DNA of 26,431 nucleotides. Source: CAZUSO01 sp964622775. GTDB lineage: Bacteria; Bacteroidota; Bacteroidia; Chitinophagales; Chitinophagaceae. The notes under the pieces were generated by a model that worked only from the letters and a program-made list of their open reading frames with translations, ran no database searches and was not told the DNA's origin. This document shows positions 15,142 through 25,100 of this stretch, in pieces (positions within the stretch are counted from its first letter, which is position 1; every line of letters starts with the position of its first letter). The stretch covers positions 1 through 26,431 of the forward strand of contig CAZUSO010000040.1 in assembly GCA_964622775.1 (NCBI GenBank), read 5' to 3'. A program made the translations under genes and the position numbers.

Positions 15142-16662
15142 ATGATGTACTTTTATAAACCCTTTGAAAAATGCTCAAACAATGAAAAAATATTACTTAT
15201 TGCAATCGTACTGATAATGGCCGGTATAGTATATGCTCAAAATGTATATATTCCCGATGCCAACTTTAAAAATTACCTGCTTGGCAACACAGGTATCAAC
15301 ACCGATGGAGATGATGGAATATCGCTGAGTGAAGCGGCGGCATTTACAGGTACGATATCTCATGCAGGAGGAGAATATGATGCTTTTGATGATTGGATAC
15401 CTGATAACCCCTTTAGCGATTTAACTGGAATCGCCGCTTTTACGAATCTGACGGGATTATATATTCCACATAATAATTTAGCCTCTATAGACCTGAGCGC
15501 GAATACGGCATTGACTACGTTAGATTGTGGATACAATGGTTTAATTTCTTTAGGTCTGAGCGCGAATGCGGCTTTGACTTCCGTAGTTTGTGAAAACAAT
15601 AATTTAAGCGCATTAAATCTGAATGCAAATACGGCGCTGACTTCGTTACATTGCAAGGGCAATGGTTTAACTACCTTAGACCTCAGTATGAATACGGCAT
15701 TGACTGATTTAGAATGTGGCGGCAATGACCTGGTCGCTTTAAGTCTGAGTACAAATACAGCGTTGGGCTCATTATCCTGTTACGGAAATCAATTGAGCGC
15801 CTTAGACCTGAGTACGAATACTGCGCTGACTTATTTACATTGCGCTGATAACAATATAACATCATTAGACCTGAGTGCGAATCTTGCCCTGACACTCTTA
15901 TGGTGTTTCGATAATCAATTAAATGTTTTGGATATAAAAAACGGGAATAGTTCCAATATCCAATATTTTATGGCCAATGGCAATCCCGACCTTACCTGCA
16001 TTCTGGTGGATGATGCTGCATATGCTACTGCCGTCTGGTGGAATTTGGTGGACGCCCAGGCATATTTTAGTGAAGATTGCCAGATACCAGTAGAAGAGAT
16101 AACTGTTGCGATAGCTACGCAGAATAACGTGCCCGCCGAAATCACGGTTAACAACGGCACTTTGCAATTGACATCTACAGTAATCCCTGCTACATTCAGT
16201 CCGGGTGTGGTTTGGAGTATCGTGCCGGTTACCGGGAGTGCCAATATCTCTGCCGCCGATTATTTTGTTGACGCCGGTGGCTTGGTGACGGCTACCCAAA
16301 ATGGTACTGTGTATGCAAAAGCTGTATCCGTTGTAAATCCTGATAAAAGCGACTCTCTCCTGATCACCATTTCCAATCAGGGAGCAGGCGTTCAGGACAT
16401 CACATCGCAAGACCGTTTCAGTATTTATCCCAACCCGAACAAAGGACGATTTGTGCTGGAAGGCCCTGCAACCGGCCTGGGAAGCGACACCCTTGTTATT
16501 ACTGGTATGTCGGGACAACAGGCATATACACAAACTACAACAGTAACCGGCAATAGGTTGCACATGAAAATAGGGGCTGAGGGCTTAACGCCGGGGGTCT
16601 ATTATCTGTCTTTATTCAGAGATGGAGCAAGGATAGTGATAAAGAAATTCACAAAGATGTAG
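15142..16662 (+). CDS. Leucine-rich-repeat surface protein with T9SS sorting tail
   Basis: As written, the frame gives 506 residues starting MMYFYKPFEKC, followed by a hydrophobic signal-peptide core ending IVYAQ near residue 33. Next come a conserved pre-LRR region (YIPDANFKNYLLGNTGINTDGD), about eight 21-residue leucine-rich repeats of the pattern LDLSxNTALTxLxCxxNxL, a bacterial Ig-like (BIG2-type) domain near 315-415 and a C-terminal type A sorting domain (FSIYPNPNKGRFVLEG ... PGVYYLSLF). Such proteins are secreted through Sec and T9SS and displayed on the cell surface, where LRRs usually bind protein or glycan partners. The start is odd: an out-of-frame ATG at 15182 followed by six A would, with one more A, give the textbook signal peptide MKKILLIAIVLIMAGIVYA. 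See the finding on this tract. Confidence 0.87.
   Translation: MMYFYKPFEKCSNNEKILLIAIVLIMAGIVYAQNVYIPDANFKNYLLGNTGINTDGDDGISLSEAAAFTGTISHAGGEYDAFDDWIPDNPFSDLTGIAAFTNLTGLYIPHNNLASIDLSANTALTTLDCGYNGLISLGLSANAALTSVVCENNNLSALNLNANTALTSLHCKGNGLTTLDLSMNTALTDLECGGNDLVALSLSTNTALGSLSCYGNQLSALDLSTNTALTYLHCADNNITSLDLSANLALTLLWCFDNQLNVLDIKNGNSSNIQYFMANGNPDLTCILVDDAAYATAVWWNLVDAQAYFSEDCQIPVEEITVAIATQNNVPAEITVNNGTLQLTSTVIPATFSPGVVWSIVPVTGSANISAADYFVDAGGLVTATQNGTVYAKAVSVVNPDKSDSLLITISNQGAGVQDITSQDRFSIYPNPNKGRFVLEGPATGLGSDTLVITGMSGQQAYTQTTTVTGNRLHMKIGAEGLTPGVYYLSLFRDGARIVIKKFTKM
15490..15930 (+). repeat. 63-bp leucine-rich-repeat coding array
   Basis: Units starting at 15490, 15553, 15616, 15679, 15742, 15805 and 15868 are exactly 63 bp (21 codons) apart, each beginning with a version of GAC CTG AGC GCG AAT ACG; a diverged final unit follows at 15931. 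They encode the LRR solenoid. Confidence 0.85.
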
Positions 16663-16776
16663 TAGTGGGCTGGAAGCAGAATGGTGATTAGAAAATACCT
16701 TCACCATATCCATGACGGGAAAGAGGCCTTTTGCATCCTGTTAAAATAACCACAGCCGTTCCACGTTTATATAAAG

Positions 16777-16827
16777 ATCACCAAACACTTTCCGGACATT
16801 TGACACAGAACAATATTTGGTGATTTT
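16777..16827 (+). terminator. Possible weak terminator hairpin after the LRR gene
   Basis: ATCACCAAA (16777-16785) pairs exactly with TTTGGTGAT (16816-16824), extended by one wobble and two A-T pairs, and the right side runs into TTTT. The 30-nt loop is long for an intrinsic terminator. It could equally be an operator or part of the leader of the next gene. The rest of the 16663-16894 gap shows no gene. Confidence 0.28.
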
Positions 16828-16894
16828 GATGTATCTTACATTGATTTTTCATAAAATTGCTTATTGATATCTTTCAATCGTATTTCGTTTATTT

Positions 16895-19800
16895 ATGCTC
16901 CGGCAAAATATTTTTTGTGTAATTGTATTGCTGCTATTGATGATTTCAAACCGCTCCGCGGCACAAACCAATATGGAAGTATTCGGACAAAACCGTGTGC
17001 AGTACAAAAGGTTTACATGGAAATATTTTGAAGCAAAACATTTTAAGATTTATCATTACGACCGTGCAGGAGCAGACCTTGCCCGCTATGTGGCTGAGCA
17101 GGCCGAACAGGATGTTACCGCCGTGGAAGACCGGCTTGGCGGGCGTTTTCCCGACTGGTTGAATATTATTATCTATAATGCTTATGATGATTATCAACAA
17201 AGTAATATCGGCTTTAAGCCGGATGGTCAGCTTGAAAATAACCAGGCCGGTACGGTAGATCTGGTCGGTGATAAGCTCACCATTTATTTCACCGGAAATC
17301 ATGCCGACCTGAAGCTACAGTTGCGGCGCGGAATAGCCACGGTAGTCATGGAGCACATGATGTTCGGCGATAACCTGCGTGAAATGGTGCGCAATGCTGT
17401 TGTGCTGAATTTGCCACCCTGGCTTACGGAAGGCTATATCGGCTATGTGGTAGAAGGCTGGACTTCCGATGCCGATAATACGTGGAAAAACCTTATGGCT
17501 GCACCCGGAAAGGTGTATTTCGATGTCATTGCAGAGCAATATCCCGAACTGGCCGGTCGGGCTTTCTGGAAATATATTTCAGAGCAATACGGTGACAATA
17601 ACGTAAAAAACCTGCTTTACCTCACCCAGCTCAAAGGCGGACTCAATGCGGCTCTGAAGCTAAGCTTCAGCCAAAAGGAAAAGCAGGTATATGACTCTGT
17701 GGTGGCGCATTATCAAAAATTATACCGCTTCCAGTCGCAACTTTTTCAGGAGCCGGATACCTCCAGGAAGATTTATACCATTGATATTCCCAAAGACGGT
17801 AGCCGCATTCGGGATATCATGATCTCACCGCGTGGTTTTGATATTGCTTACGTAAAATGGAACAATGGGGAATACCAGGTTATCTTGCAGAAAACGGCGT
17901 TCCGCGAAAAGGAAAACGCAACGGCTGTGCTGCTGAAAGGTGGCGTGCTGAACCGTAAAGAAAAGGACGATCCGGATTATCCCCTGCTGGCCTGGTCCAA
18001 TACCGGCTACAAACTGGGAATCATTTATAATTTCAAAAACCGGATCCGCATCAAAATCTATGATGCCATAAAAGGAAAAACGCTGACTTATACTACGCGA
18101 GCCACCCGCTTCGACCGGGTATTGGGCTTTACCTTTATGGAAGATGATGACATGCTTCTGCTTTCGGCCATCCGGAAAGGAAAATCGGATTTATTTGAAT
18201 ACCGGCTGAAGGGCGGACGTACCACCCAACTGACGGACGATGTCTGGGATGACCTGCAGCCGGTGTTCGTGAGCGGAGGCTCACGCAAGGGTGTTGTTTT
18301 TTTGAGTAACCGGCCTGAACCGTATATTAATATTCAGCCCCTGCCCAATGAATTGCCCGTGAAGCAGTTAAATGCCTTTTTTTACAACAGCACTACTAAA
18401 AGCATGGATCTGTTGCCGATAACACGGCTGGCTAAAGGCAATATCACCCAGGTAATTCCATACGGATTTGACAATTTCGCTTTCCTGTCCGACAGAAGCG
18501 GAGTGAGCAACCGGTATGCCGTATTATTCGGAAGGGATATGCATAATATGGATTCGGCTTATAGCGTACCGGTAACCAATTATGAAAATAGTATTCTTTA
18601 CCAGCAATATAACCCGGCCAGCGGAAAAGTGGCGGATGTTATCCAGCAGGGCGATCAGTATGTGCTCTATTTCCGGAATGTCGATTTGCCGCCTCCTGCC
18701 GGTAATGCCGCCCCACAGGTGCCGGTAATACTTCCCCAGATTGATGCCCTGTCGGAGACTAAGAGCCGTATTTTGTTTTTTGATGAAAATACTATTGGTA
18801 GTAAGAAAGATCGCAAAGGGAAACAGGATGGTATGACGAATCCTGGAAACTGGCTCCATGTGCAGTCCGGCAACAGCTTCCAGACGGAATTTGAACCGAC
18901 AGGCAGCGGGTTGCCACAGACTGATTCCGGCGCTATAATCATCAATCCCGCATCGCAGCAGTTTGCGCAGAAACTTTCCATAAAAAACCGTGCCGACAGC
19001 CTGGTAGTCATTGAAAGCGCCAGCGGACAGGTTACATACCTGGACAGCCTCCGGCAAAACGAACGTACGGAACGCATTGTTTACGTGGACAGTACTTACC
19101 TGCAGATGCGGCCGCAGGTTTACCGCCTTGCCTTTAAGCCGGATTTCTTCAGCGCCAGAATTGATAACAATATTATCTTTAACCGCTACCAGGCTTATAC
19201 CGGAAATGGCGGACAATACAGTAACCCCCCGCTTGGCGGTATGTTCACGGCCAGCCTGATTGATAAAATGGAAGATTATCGCTTTACCGGAGGCATTCGT
19301 GTTCCGATTGATTTTTCATCAGTGACCTATTTACTGCAGTTTCAGAACCTGAGGCGAAGGGTGGACTGGGGGCTGACCTTCCTGAAGAATGATGAGAAGC
19401 ATAATTACCGGTTTATGCTGGGTTCCGCACAGGGCGGCACGGTGGTGGAAGAGCCGGGAAAGACCACACTTAACATGATTCAGGGTGATGTCTCATTTCC
19501 CTTTGACAAAGTGAAAAGTGTACGGATGCAACTGGGCCTGCGGGAAGACCGGATGATCATAAAGGCCCAGGATCCCATAGGGCTTGCTTTACCTTCGACT
19601 AAAGAATACTGGGTTATGAGCCGTGTGGAATTTGTACACGACGATACCAAAAATCCGACGCTTAATATATGGAACGGATTGCGCTTTAAGCTTTTTGCCG
19701 AATATATGTATAAGCTATACAGCGATAATGAATATTACCGGCCCGCAGGCGGCTTTGACAGCACGAGATTAGGCGGCTTCTATAACCTGGGACTCGATCT

Positions 19801-20377
19801 TCGCTATTATAAAAAAATCTACAGGAATTTTATCGGAGCAGTGCGGGTAGCCGGCGCCCATTCCGGCGGCAATAAGCAGATCATGTACATTCTTGGTGGA
19901 GTGGATAACCCCATTCGCCCTAATTACAGTAATGCCATGCCGCCGTCTGAAAAGAATACCTATGCGTTTCAGGCTCTGGAAACGAACCTTCGGGGTTATC
20001 CGCAGAATGCGCGGAATGGCAACACCTTTGCCGTCGTAAATGCCGAATTACGCTTTCCTGTATTGGGCACACTGATGCGGCGTCCTGTTCGCTTCACGGT
20101 ATTGAAGCATCTGCAGGCTGTCGCCTTCCTCGATGCAGGCTCAGCCTGGGAAGGCATTTTGCCGAATGAAGATCGCACGCGCAACCGCATAGCCTACTGG
20201 CCGGATCAATACAATCCGGTAGTGACCGTGCATATTCCGATGCAGACCTTCGGCCTGGCGGTGGGTTACGGGGTCGGTTTACGCACCATGCTATTCGGAT
20301 ATTTTATTCGTGCAGATGCCGCATGGAATATAGAGCGGAATTTTCAGTTTCATATTTCCTTAGGGACTGATTTTTAA
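16895..20377 (+). CDS. Outer-membrane fusion: degenerate gluzincin, TolB-like propeller and Omp85-like barrel
   Basis: A 1160-residue envelope protein. The signal peptide covers about 1-23 (IFCVIVLLLLMISNRSAA). Residues about 40-200 resemble peptidase-MA-type gluzincins: a domain start HFKIYHYDRAG, then MEHMM at 152-156 where HExxH would stand, and PPWLTEGYIGYV with Glu179 at the third zinc-ligand position. Both zinc-binding His are Met here, so this domain is probably not catalytic. Residues about 300-535 carry TolB/PD40-like propeller repeats (ISPRGFDIAYVKW, LLAWSNTGYKLGIIY, LTDDVWDDLQPVFV). From about 740 onward is a beta-barrel with LRGYPQNARNGNTF at 1032 and NAELRFPVLG, like the Omp85/BamA lid-loop region, ending in Phe. 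It may assemble or export envelope proteins; that role is inferred. Similar long proteins are often labelled TolB-like in Bacteroidota. It has no obvious operon partner: the next gene is convergent, 22 bases away. Confidence 0.75.
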   Translation: MLRQNIFCVIVLLLLMISNRSAAQTNMEVFGQNRVQYKRFTWKYFEAKHFKIYHYDRAGADLARYVAEQAEQDVTAVEDRLGGRFPDWLNIIIYNAYDDYQQSNIGFKPDGQLENNQAGTVDLVGDKLTIYFTGNHADLKLQLRRGIATVVMEHMMFGDNLREMVRNAVVLNLPPWLTEGYIGYVVEGWTSDADNTWKNLMAAPGKVYFDVIAEQYPELAGRAFWKYISEQYGDNNVKNLLYLTQLKGGLNAALKLSFSQKEKQVYDSVVAHYQKLYRFQSQLFQEPDTSRKIYTIDIPKDGSRIRDIMISPRGFDIAYVKWNNGEYQVILQKTAFREKENATAVLLKGGVLNRKEKDDPDYPLLAWSNTGYKLGIIYNFKNRIRIKIYDAIKGKTLTYTTRATRFDRVLGFTFMEDDDMLLLSAIRKGKSDLFEYRLKGGRTTQLTDDVWDDLQPVFVSGGSRKGVVFLSNRPEPYINIQPLPNELPVKQLNAFFYNSTTKSMDLLPITRLAKGNITQVIPYGFDNFAFLSDRSGVSNRYAVLFGRDMHNMDSAYSVPVTNYENSILYQQYNPASGKVADVIQQGDQYVLYFRNVDLPPPAGNAAPQVPVILPQIDALSETKSRILFFDENTIGSKKDRKGKQDGMTNPGNWLHVQSGNSFQTEFEPTGSGLPQTDSGAIIINPASQQFAQKLSIKNRADSLVVIESASGQVTYLDSLRQNERTERIVYVDSTYLQMRPQVYRLAFKPDFFSARIDNNIIFNRYQAYTGNGGQYSNPPLGGMFTASLIDKMEDYRFTGGIRVPIDFSSVTYLLQFQNLRRRVDWGLTFLKNDEKHNYRFMLGSAQGGTVVEEPGKTTLNMIQGDVSFPFDKVKSVRMQLGLREDRMIIKAQDPIGLALPSTKEYWVMSRVEFVHDDTKNPTLNIWNGLRFKLFAEYMYKLYSDNEYYRPAGGFDSTRLGGFYNLGLDLRYYKKIYRNFIGAVRVAGAHSGGNKQIMYILGGVDNPIRPNYSNAMPPSEKNTYAFQALETNLRGYPQNARNGNTFAVVNAELRFPVLGTLMRRPVRFTVLKHLQAVAFLDAGSAWEGILPNEDRTRNRIAYWPDQYNPVVTVHIPMQTFGLAVGYGVGLRTMLFGYFIRADAAWNIERNFQFHISLGTDF

Positions 20378-20399
20378 TAATCACAAAATAAAGGCCGGC

Positions 20400-21620
20400 T
20401 CAGGCTTTCCATTTTCTCAATATTAAAGAAGAATTGGTTCCTCCGAACCCGAATGAATTGGACAGGAAAATGTCAAAATCCTGTTGCAGGGTTTCCGCTA
20501 TGATATTGATTTTGGCCGAATGCTCATCGGGAGTTTCAAAATTGATATTGGGTGCAATAAATCCGTTTTGCATCATCAGGATGGAATAAACGACTTCACT
20601 GGCGCCTGCCATCCAGCATTCGTGTCCGGTCATAGCCTTGGTAGAACTTACCGGTGTTTTCTGCCCGAAAACATGGAAAATGGCTTCCGCCTCACTGCTG
20701 TCCCCGACAGGCGTAGAGGTGGCGTGTGCATTCACATAGCCTACTTCCTGAGCATTTATTCCGGCATCCCGCAGCGCCCGGTGGATGGAATGAACCTGAC
20801 CGTCAATGCTGGGGTTGGAGATGTGTCCGGCATTGGAAGAAAAACCGTAGCCAATAATCTCTGCGAGAATATTGGCGCCGCGAGCCATTGCCGATTCATA
20901 ACTTTCCAGTATTACGGATGCTGCTCCGCCGCCCGGGACAAGGCCGTCACGATCACGGTCGAAAGGACGTGAAGCTTTTTCCGGTTCTGCTTCCCGCACG
21001 GAAAACGTCCCTAATGCGTCAAAATTGAACATGGACATCCGGTTTACCTCCTGAGCTCCTCCGCAAATGACTCGTTCCTGAAGTCCGTTTTTGATAAATA
21101 AATAACCCAGGCCCAGCGCGTGAGAACCGCTGGCGCAGGCAGCGCTGACAGAGAAATTAATGCCACGTAATTTGAAGATGGTGGCTAAGTTCATGGTAAC
21201 GGTGGAATTGAGCACCTGGAATACCGAACCCGATCCCAGCAGCATCGTATCTTTTTTTTCTCCCAAAAGTGCAAAGCTTTCAATTACCGGCGCCGCACTG
21301 CTGTCGTTTCCGTAAATGATGCCGGTTTCGTATTGCTCCAGAAAGCTAAGGTCGATGTCCGCTTCCGCCAGGGCTTCGGCTGTAGCCATGTATGCATATT
21401 CCGCCTGCTCCGGCATCATGATCCGGGATCGCCGGTCCAGCAGTTGCTTCAGCTCAGGTCGCGGCAGGGTGCCCGACAGTGCGGAACGATAGCCCATTGC
21501 TTTTCGCTCCGGTATATACTTTATACCCGAATGACCCTCGAACAGCGCGCGGGTTACCTCCGCTTTATTAATCCCTAATGATGAATAAATCCCCAGGCCG
21601 GTAATGACTACTCTTTGCAT
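20400..21620 (-). CDS. Beta-ketoacyl-[acyl-carrier-protein] synthase, FabB/KAS I-like
   Basis: This 406-residue cytoplasmic condensing enzyme joins malonyl-ACP to an acyl primer during chain elongation. The active-site Cys162 lies in SAACASGSHAL, His299 in NAHATSTPVGD, Lys328 in SSTKAMTGH and His333 in the same motif, so the Cys-His-His set is complete. The last 70 residues (FIAPNINFETPDEHSAKINI ... SNSFGFGGTNSSLILRK) are closest to E. coli FabB by memory. The segment after His333 is ECWMAGASE rather than the usual SLGAAGVQE. The gene stands alone, convergent with the outer-membrane protein gene, with no fab cluster or acyl carrier protein nearby. It could serve general fatty-acid synthesis or a specialised product such as a flexirubin or aryl polyene. 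A weak -7-like TACTTTTA lies on its strand at 21646-21639. Confidence 0.9.
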   Translation of the reverse strand: MQRVVITGLGIYSSLGINKAEVTRALFEGHSGIKYIPERKAMGYRSALSGTLPRPELKQLLDRRSRIMMPEQAEYAYMATAEALAEADIDLSFLEQYETGIIYGNDSSAAPVIESFALLGEKKDTMLLGSGSVFQVLNSTVTMNLATIFKLRGINFSVSAACASGSHALGLGYLFIKNGLQERVICGGAQEVNRMSMFNFDALGTFSVREAEPEKASRPFDRDRDGLVPGGGAASVILESYESAMARGANILAEIIGYGFSSNAGHISNPSIDGQVHSIHRALRDAGINAQEVGYVNAHATSTPVGDSSEAEAIFHVFGQKTPVSSTKAMTGHECWMAGASEVVYSILMMQNGFIAPNINFETPDEHSAKINIIAETLQQDFDIFLSNSFGFGGTNSSLILRKWKA

Positions 21621-21885
21621 AATATTTATCTGATGATGTAAAAGTAATAAAGATGGGCATATTCGCGGATGCTTCCGGAAAACTTATTGGCGCATGTATA
21701 AGGTTTGTGGTTTAATTTAGATATTTTCTATTATGGATTCACAATACTTATGGGAATCTACTATAACGATTTCACGTATCATTTTTTACAAATCCTTGCA
21801 TCGGTTTTGAAATGGCTTTTGGCTGAAATGGCAGATACCTCATTATTAACTCAGAGCCATTAGTATATGAGCATTTAGGGATTAA

Positions 21886-22002
21886 CGGCATGTCGCAATA
21901 GATTTAAATGAACAGCAACTCTATACGGCGATTGATCCGGACACAGGTATAAAAGCGATGCATTTTATTAAAAATATGCATTATTCTTTACCAACCTTAT
22001 AA
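21886..22002 (+). pseudogene. Possible transposase fragment in the 21621-22113 gap
   Basis: A 38-codon stop-free stretch bounded by TAA codons reads RHVAIDLNEQQLYTAIDPDT then GIKAMHFIKNMHYSLPTL. The AIDL...YTAIDPDT wording recalls the first catalytic-Asp region of IS6-like DDE transposases (VDE...WAAIDPDT), but there is no flanking homology or terminal repeat. The rest of the 493-bp gap between the divergent genes shows no convincing gene and is AT-rich towards the adhesin start, which probably includes its promoter, though no TAnnTTTG match stands out. Confidence 0.22.
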
Positions 22003-22113
22003 AATGAATTATGGTCTTATTAACTTCTAGATTTTAGTTTTAAGTTAACCTGGATTTTAATTTTAAAGGGGATCGCCGAAAACCTGTTTAGAGTAGGCAA
22101 GAAAATTTTTTTT

Positions 22114-25100
22114 ATGATGAATGACAACCCGATGAGGATGGGCACCTTAATGCCCGGAATAAGACGTCCGGTTACGTTTTATTTCATGATGATGTTTGCA
22201 TTGCTGGGCACCTTTAGTGGTGCACTTGCCCAAACCACGCAAACATTTAACAATAACGGCACCTTTACCGTGCCGCCCAATGTTACTTCTGTTACCGTGG
22301 AAGTATGGAGCGGCGGCGGCGGCGGCGGCGCAGCTACAGGCAATCCGGCTGTTGGCGGCGGCGGCGCAGGCGGAAGTTATGTAAGAGGCACATTAGACGT
22401 TACACCTGGTCAGCAATTCACCGTAACTGTGGGCGCGGGCGGCACGTCTTCTACATCTACAGTAAACCCTGGTGGTGCATCCTTATTTGGCAGTGCTTCT
22501 ACATTATATGCCGTAGGTGGCAATGCAGGTGCTACGGCTACTACCAATAATGGGATAGGTGCTGGCGGCGCAGCAGTTTCCACAGGGAATGTTACGTCCG
22601 GCACGAACACTGCCAGCTATTATGGTGGCGCAGGTGGTACAGCTCCGGCTACCGGTACCGGCGGTGGCGGTGGCGGCAGCGCAGGTTCTGCTTCTAATGG
22701 TAATGGTGCGACTGGTATTACCGGCGGCGCAGCGGTTACCGGCGGTGCGGCGGGTAAAACGGCGGCAAACAGTAATACTCAAACCGCAGCCGATGCTCCT
22801 GGTGGCGGTGGCGCCGGTGGCAGAGCCACCAATGGTACAGACCGTGCTGGTGGCGCTGGTGGTAAAGGACAGGTTATTGTGACTTATACTTATCCGGATT
22901 GTTCAGGTTTACCGGATGCCGGTACAGCAACGGCGACGGCGACAAACGCTTGTGCTAATACTCCTTTTACTGTTACGGCAATAGGGGCGACTGCATACAT
23001 TTCAGGTATTACCTACCAATGGTACAGCAGCCCGGCAGGCGAAAACAACTTTCAGGCGATAACCGATGCTAACGATACGATATTAACGGTGAGCAACCAG
23101 ACAGCACCAACGGACTATCAATTGCAGGTAACTTGTACCAATTCGGCTCTTACCGCTTCCGGCAATATTGTTTCCGTTGGGCAAAACCCTGCAAATCAGT
23201 GCTACTGTACGGCATCAGGCTCAACAACCGCCAATCAGGCTATAAGTAGTTTTTCTACTTCAGGCGGCATTACCAATATTACAAACAATAATTCCGGAAC
23301 CAGTCCTAACGGTTATGTAGATTATACAGGCAGTAGCGATCCTAATATGTCTGTCTCTGCTGTTCAGACAGCTACAGTCAATTTTAGTTTTGCTTCTACC
23401 GGCAATACTCGTAAAGCAATATATGTGGACTGGGATCAAAGCGGAACTTTTGAAACATCGGAAAGAGTATATAGCAACACCGCTAACAGTCAGTCGGTAA
23501 CCGGCAGCTTTCAGGTGCCTGCCGATGCATTAGCAGGAGCTACCAGGATGCGGGTACGCACCAGCACCTCTTCAGGAGCCGTAGCGGCCTGTGGCAGCCT
23601 TACATCTGGCGAAACGGAAGACTATACTTTTACGGTTGTTGCATTGCAGCCTTGTAGTGGCACTCCTGACGCAGGAACGGCAAGCGCTTCTTTAGGTGCG
23701 GCTTGCGCTTCCGATGCCTTTACCTTATCAAGCACGGGCTATACTATAGCATCGGGGCTTACCTATCAATGGTATACATCTCCGCAAGGTGCGGGTACTT
23801 TTATGCCTATCAGCGGCGCTACTGCTGCCTCTTACAATGTAACCGGACTAACATCAGCAACCGATTATCGCTTTGTGGTGAAGTGCGGCACCGACGACAG
23901 CTCAATAAGCAATATTGTAACCGTAGGCTATCACCCCTGCTACTGTATTCCAAGTATTGAAGCAACCTCTACAAGTGATGAGTTTATTACCAATGTTACT
24001 TTTGGAGGTATAAACAATACTACCTCATTAAGTGGCGGTAATAGTCATTATAATGACTATACATCGCAGGTAGCACAGGTTGTTCCCGGCTTACAGAGCA
24101 CCCTGTCCGTAACCTTTCATGCCTATGGCAATGATTATGCTTATGCGTTTTTTGACTGGGATAACAGCGGAGTCTTTGGGGACGGACCGAATGAAGTTTA
24201 TACTATTGCCACTAACTTTAGTGCTAACGGCCCCTATACCGTGAATATCCCTATTCCGCTAAGCGCGGCGGGTGCAACTATTCGTATGAGGGTGATGGTT
24301 CAATATTCGTACGACTCACCGGATCCCTGTAATGATGATTATAATTTAGATTATGGCGAAACGGAAGACTACAGTGTACATGTACAGACGTTAGACCAAT
24401 GCACTACCGTTACGGCAGGAGCGGCGACTACAACGGCAACTCCGGTATGCCCCACCACTTCGTTTACATTAAGTGCGCCGAGCGCAACGCTGGGTGCCGG
24501 CATCACATTTAAATGGCAGAAACGCGTACCGGCAGGCACCGGCACCTGGACAAACATATCGGATGCCAATGAGCCAAGCTACACCACTACCCAGAATGAG
24601 GCTACCGATTACCGTATGTGGCTGGTATGCGCAGACGGCGGCTCCACCGATACTACTACGGTGGTCACTGTCAATCAGAACCCGCCTAATCAGTGCTATT
24701 GCACACCATCAATAGTCTATCAGGATCTGTATATACGTTCGGTCAACTTTGCAGGTATCAACAACTCAAATAATACAGGTACAAGCGGCGGCTATGCCAG
24801 CTATATTAGCAGTACGCCCGCTAACGTAACCCCTAATGTGGCATCAAATATTAGCGTAAGTTCGCACCTTGATTACTACGATGCCAATCTTTATGTATTT
24901 ATCGACTGGAATCAGGATGGGTATTTAGATGGTCCGGGAGAGATGTATTTTATCGGGGATGGTATCTATGCAGACAATAATATTACCACTACTGCCAGCA
25001 TTACCCCTCCTGTAGATGCCCTACCCGGCAACACCCGTATGCGGGTATTGCTGGTGAGCCTTTATAATGATGATGGCGGCGCAGGTAATCCTTGTCTGAT

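Noticed and set aside
17345..17362. Active zinc-protease motif in the outer-membrane fusion
   Set aside because: The sequence is MEHMM, not HExxH; both His ligands are missing.
20378..20410. Possible terminator between the convergent barrel and ketosynthase genes
   Set aside because: The AAAGGCC/GGCTTT pairing is imperfect and there is no T run; only 22 bases separate the stops.
22196..22882. Arginine-, alanine- and valine-rich open frames within the glycine-rich region
   Set aside because: They arise from GGC/GCG-rich codons read in the wrong frames; the true frame begins at 22114.
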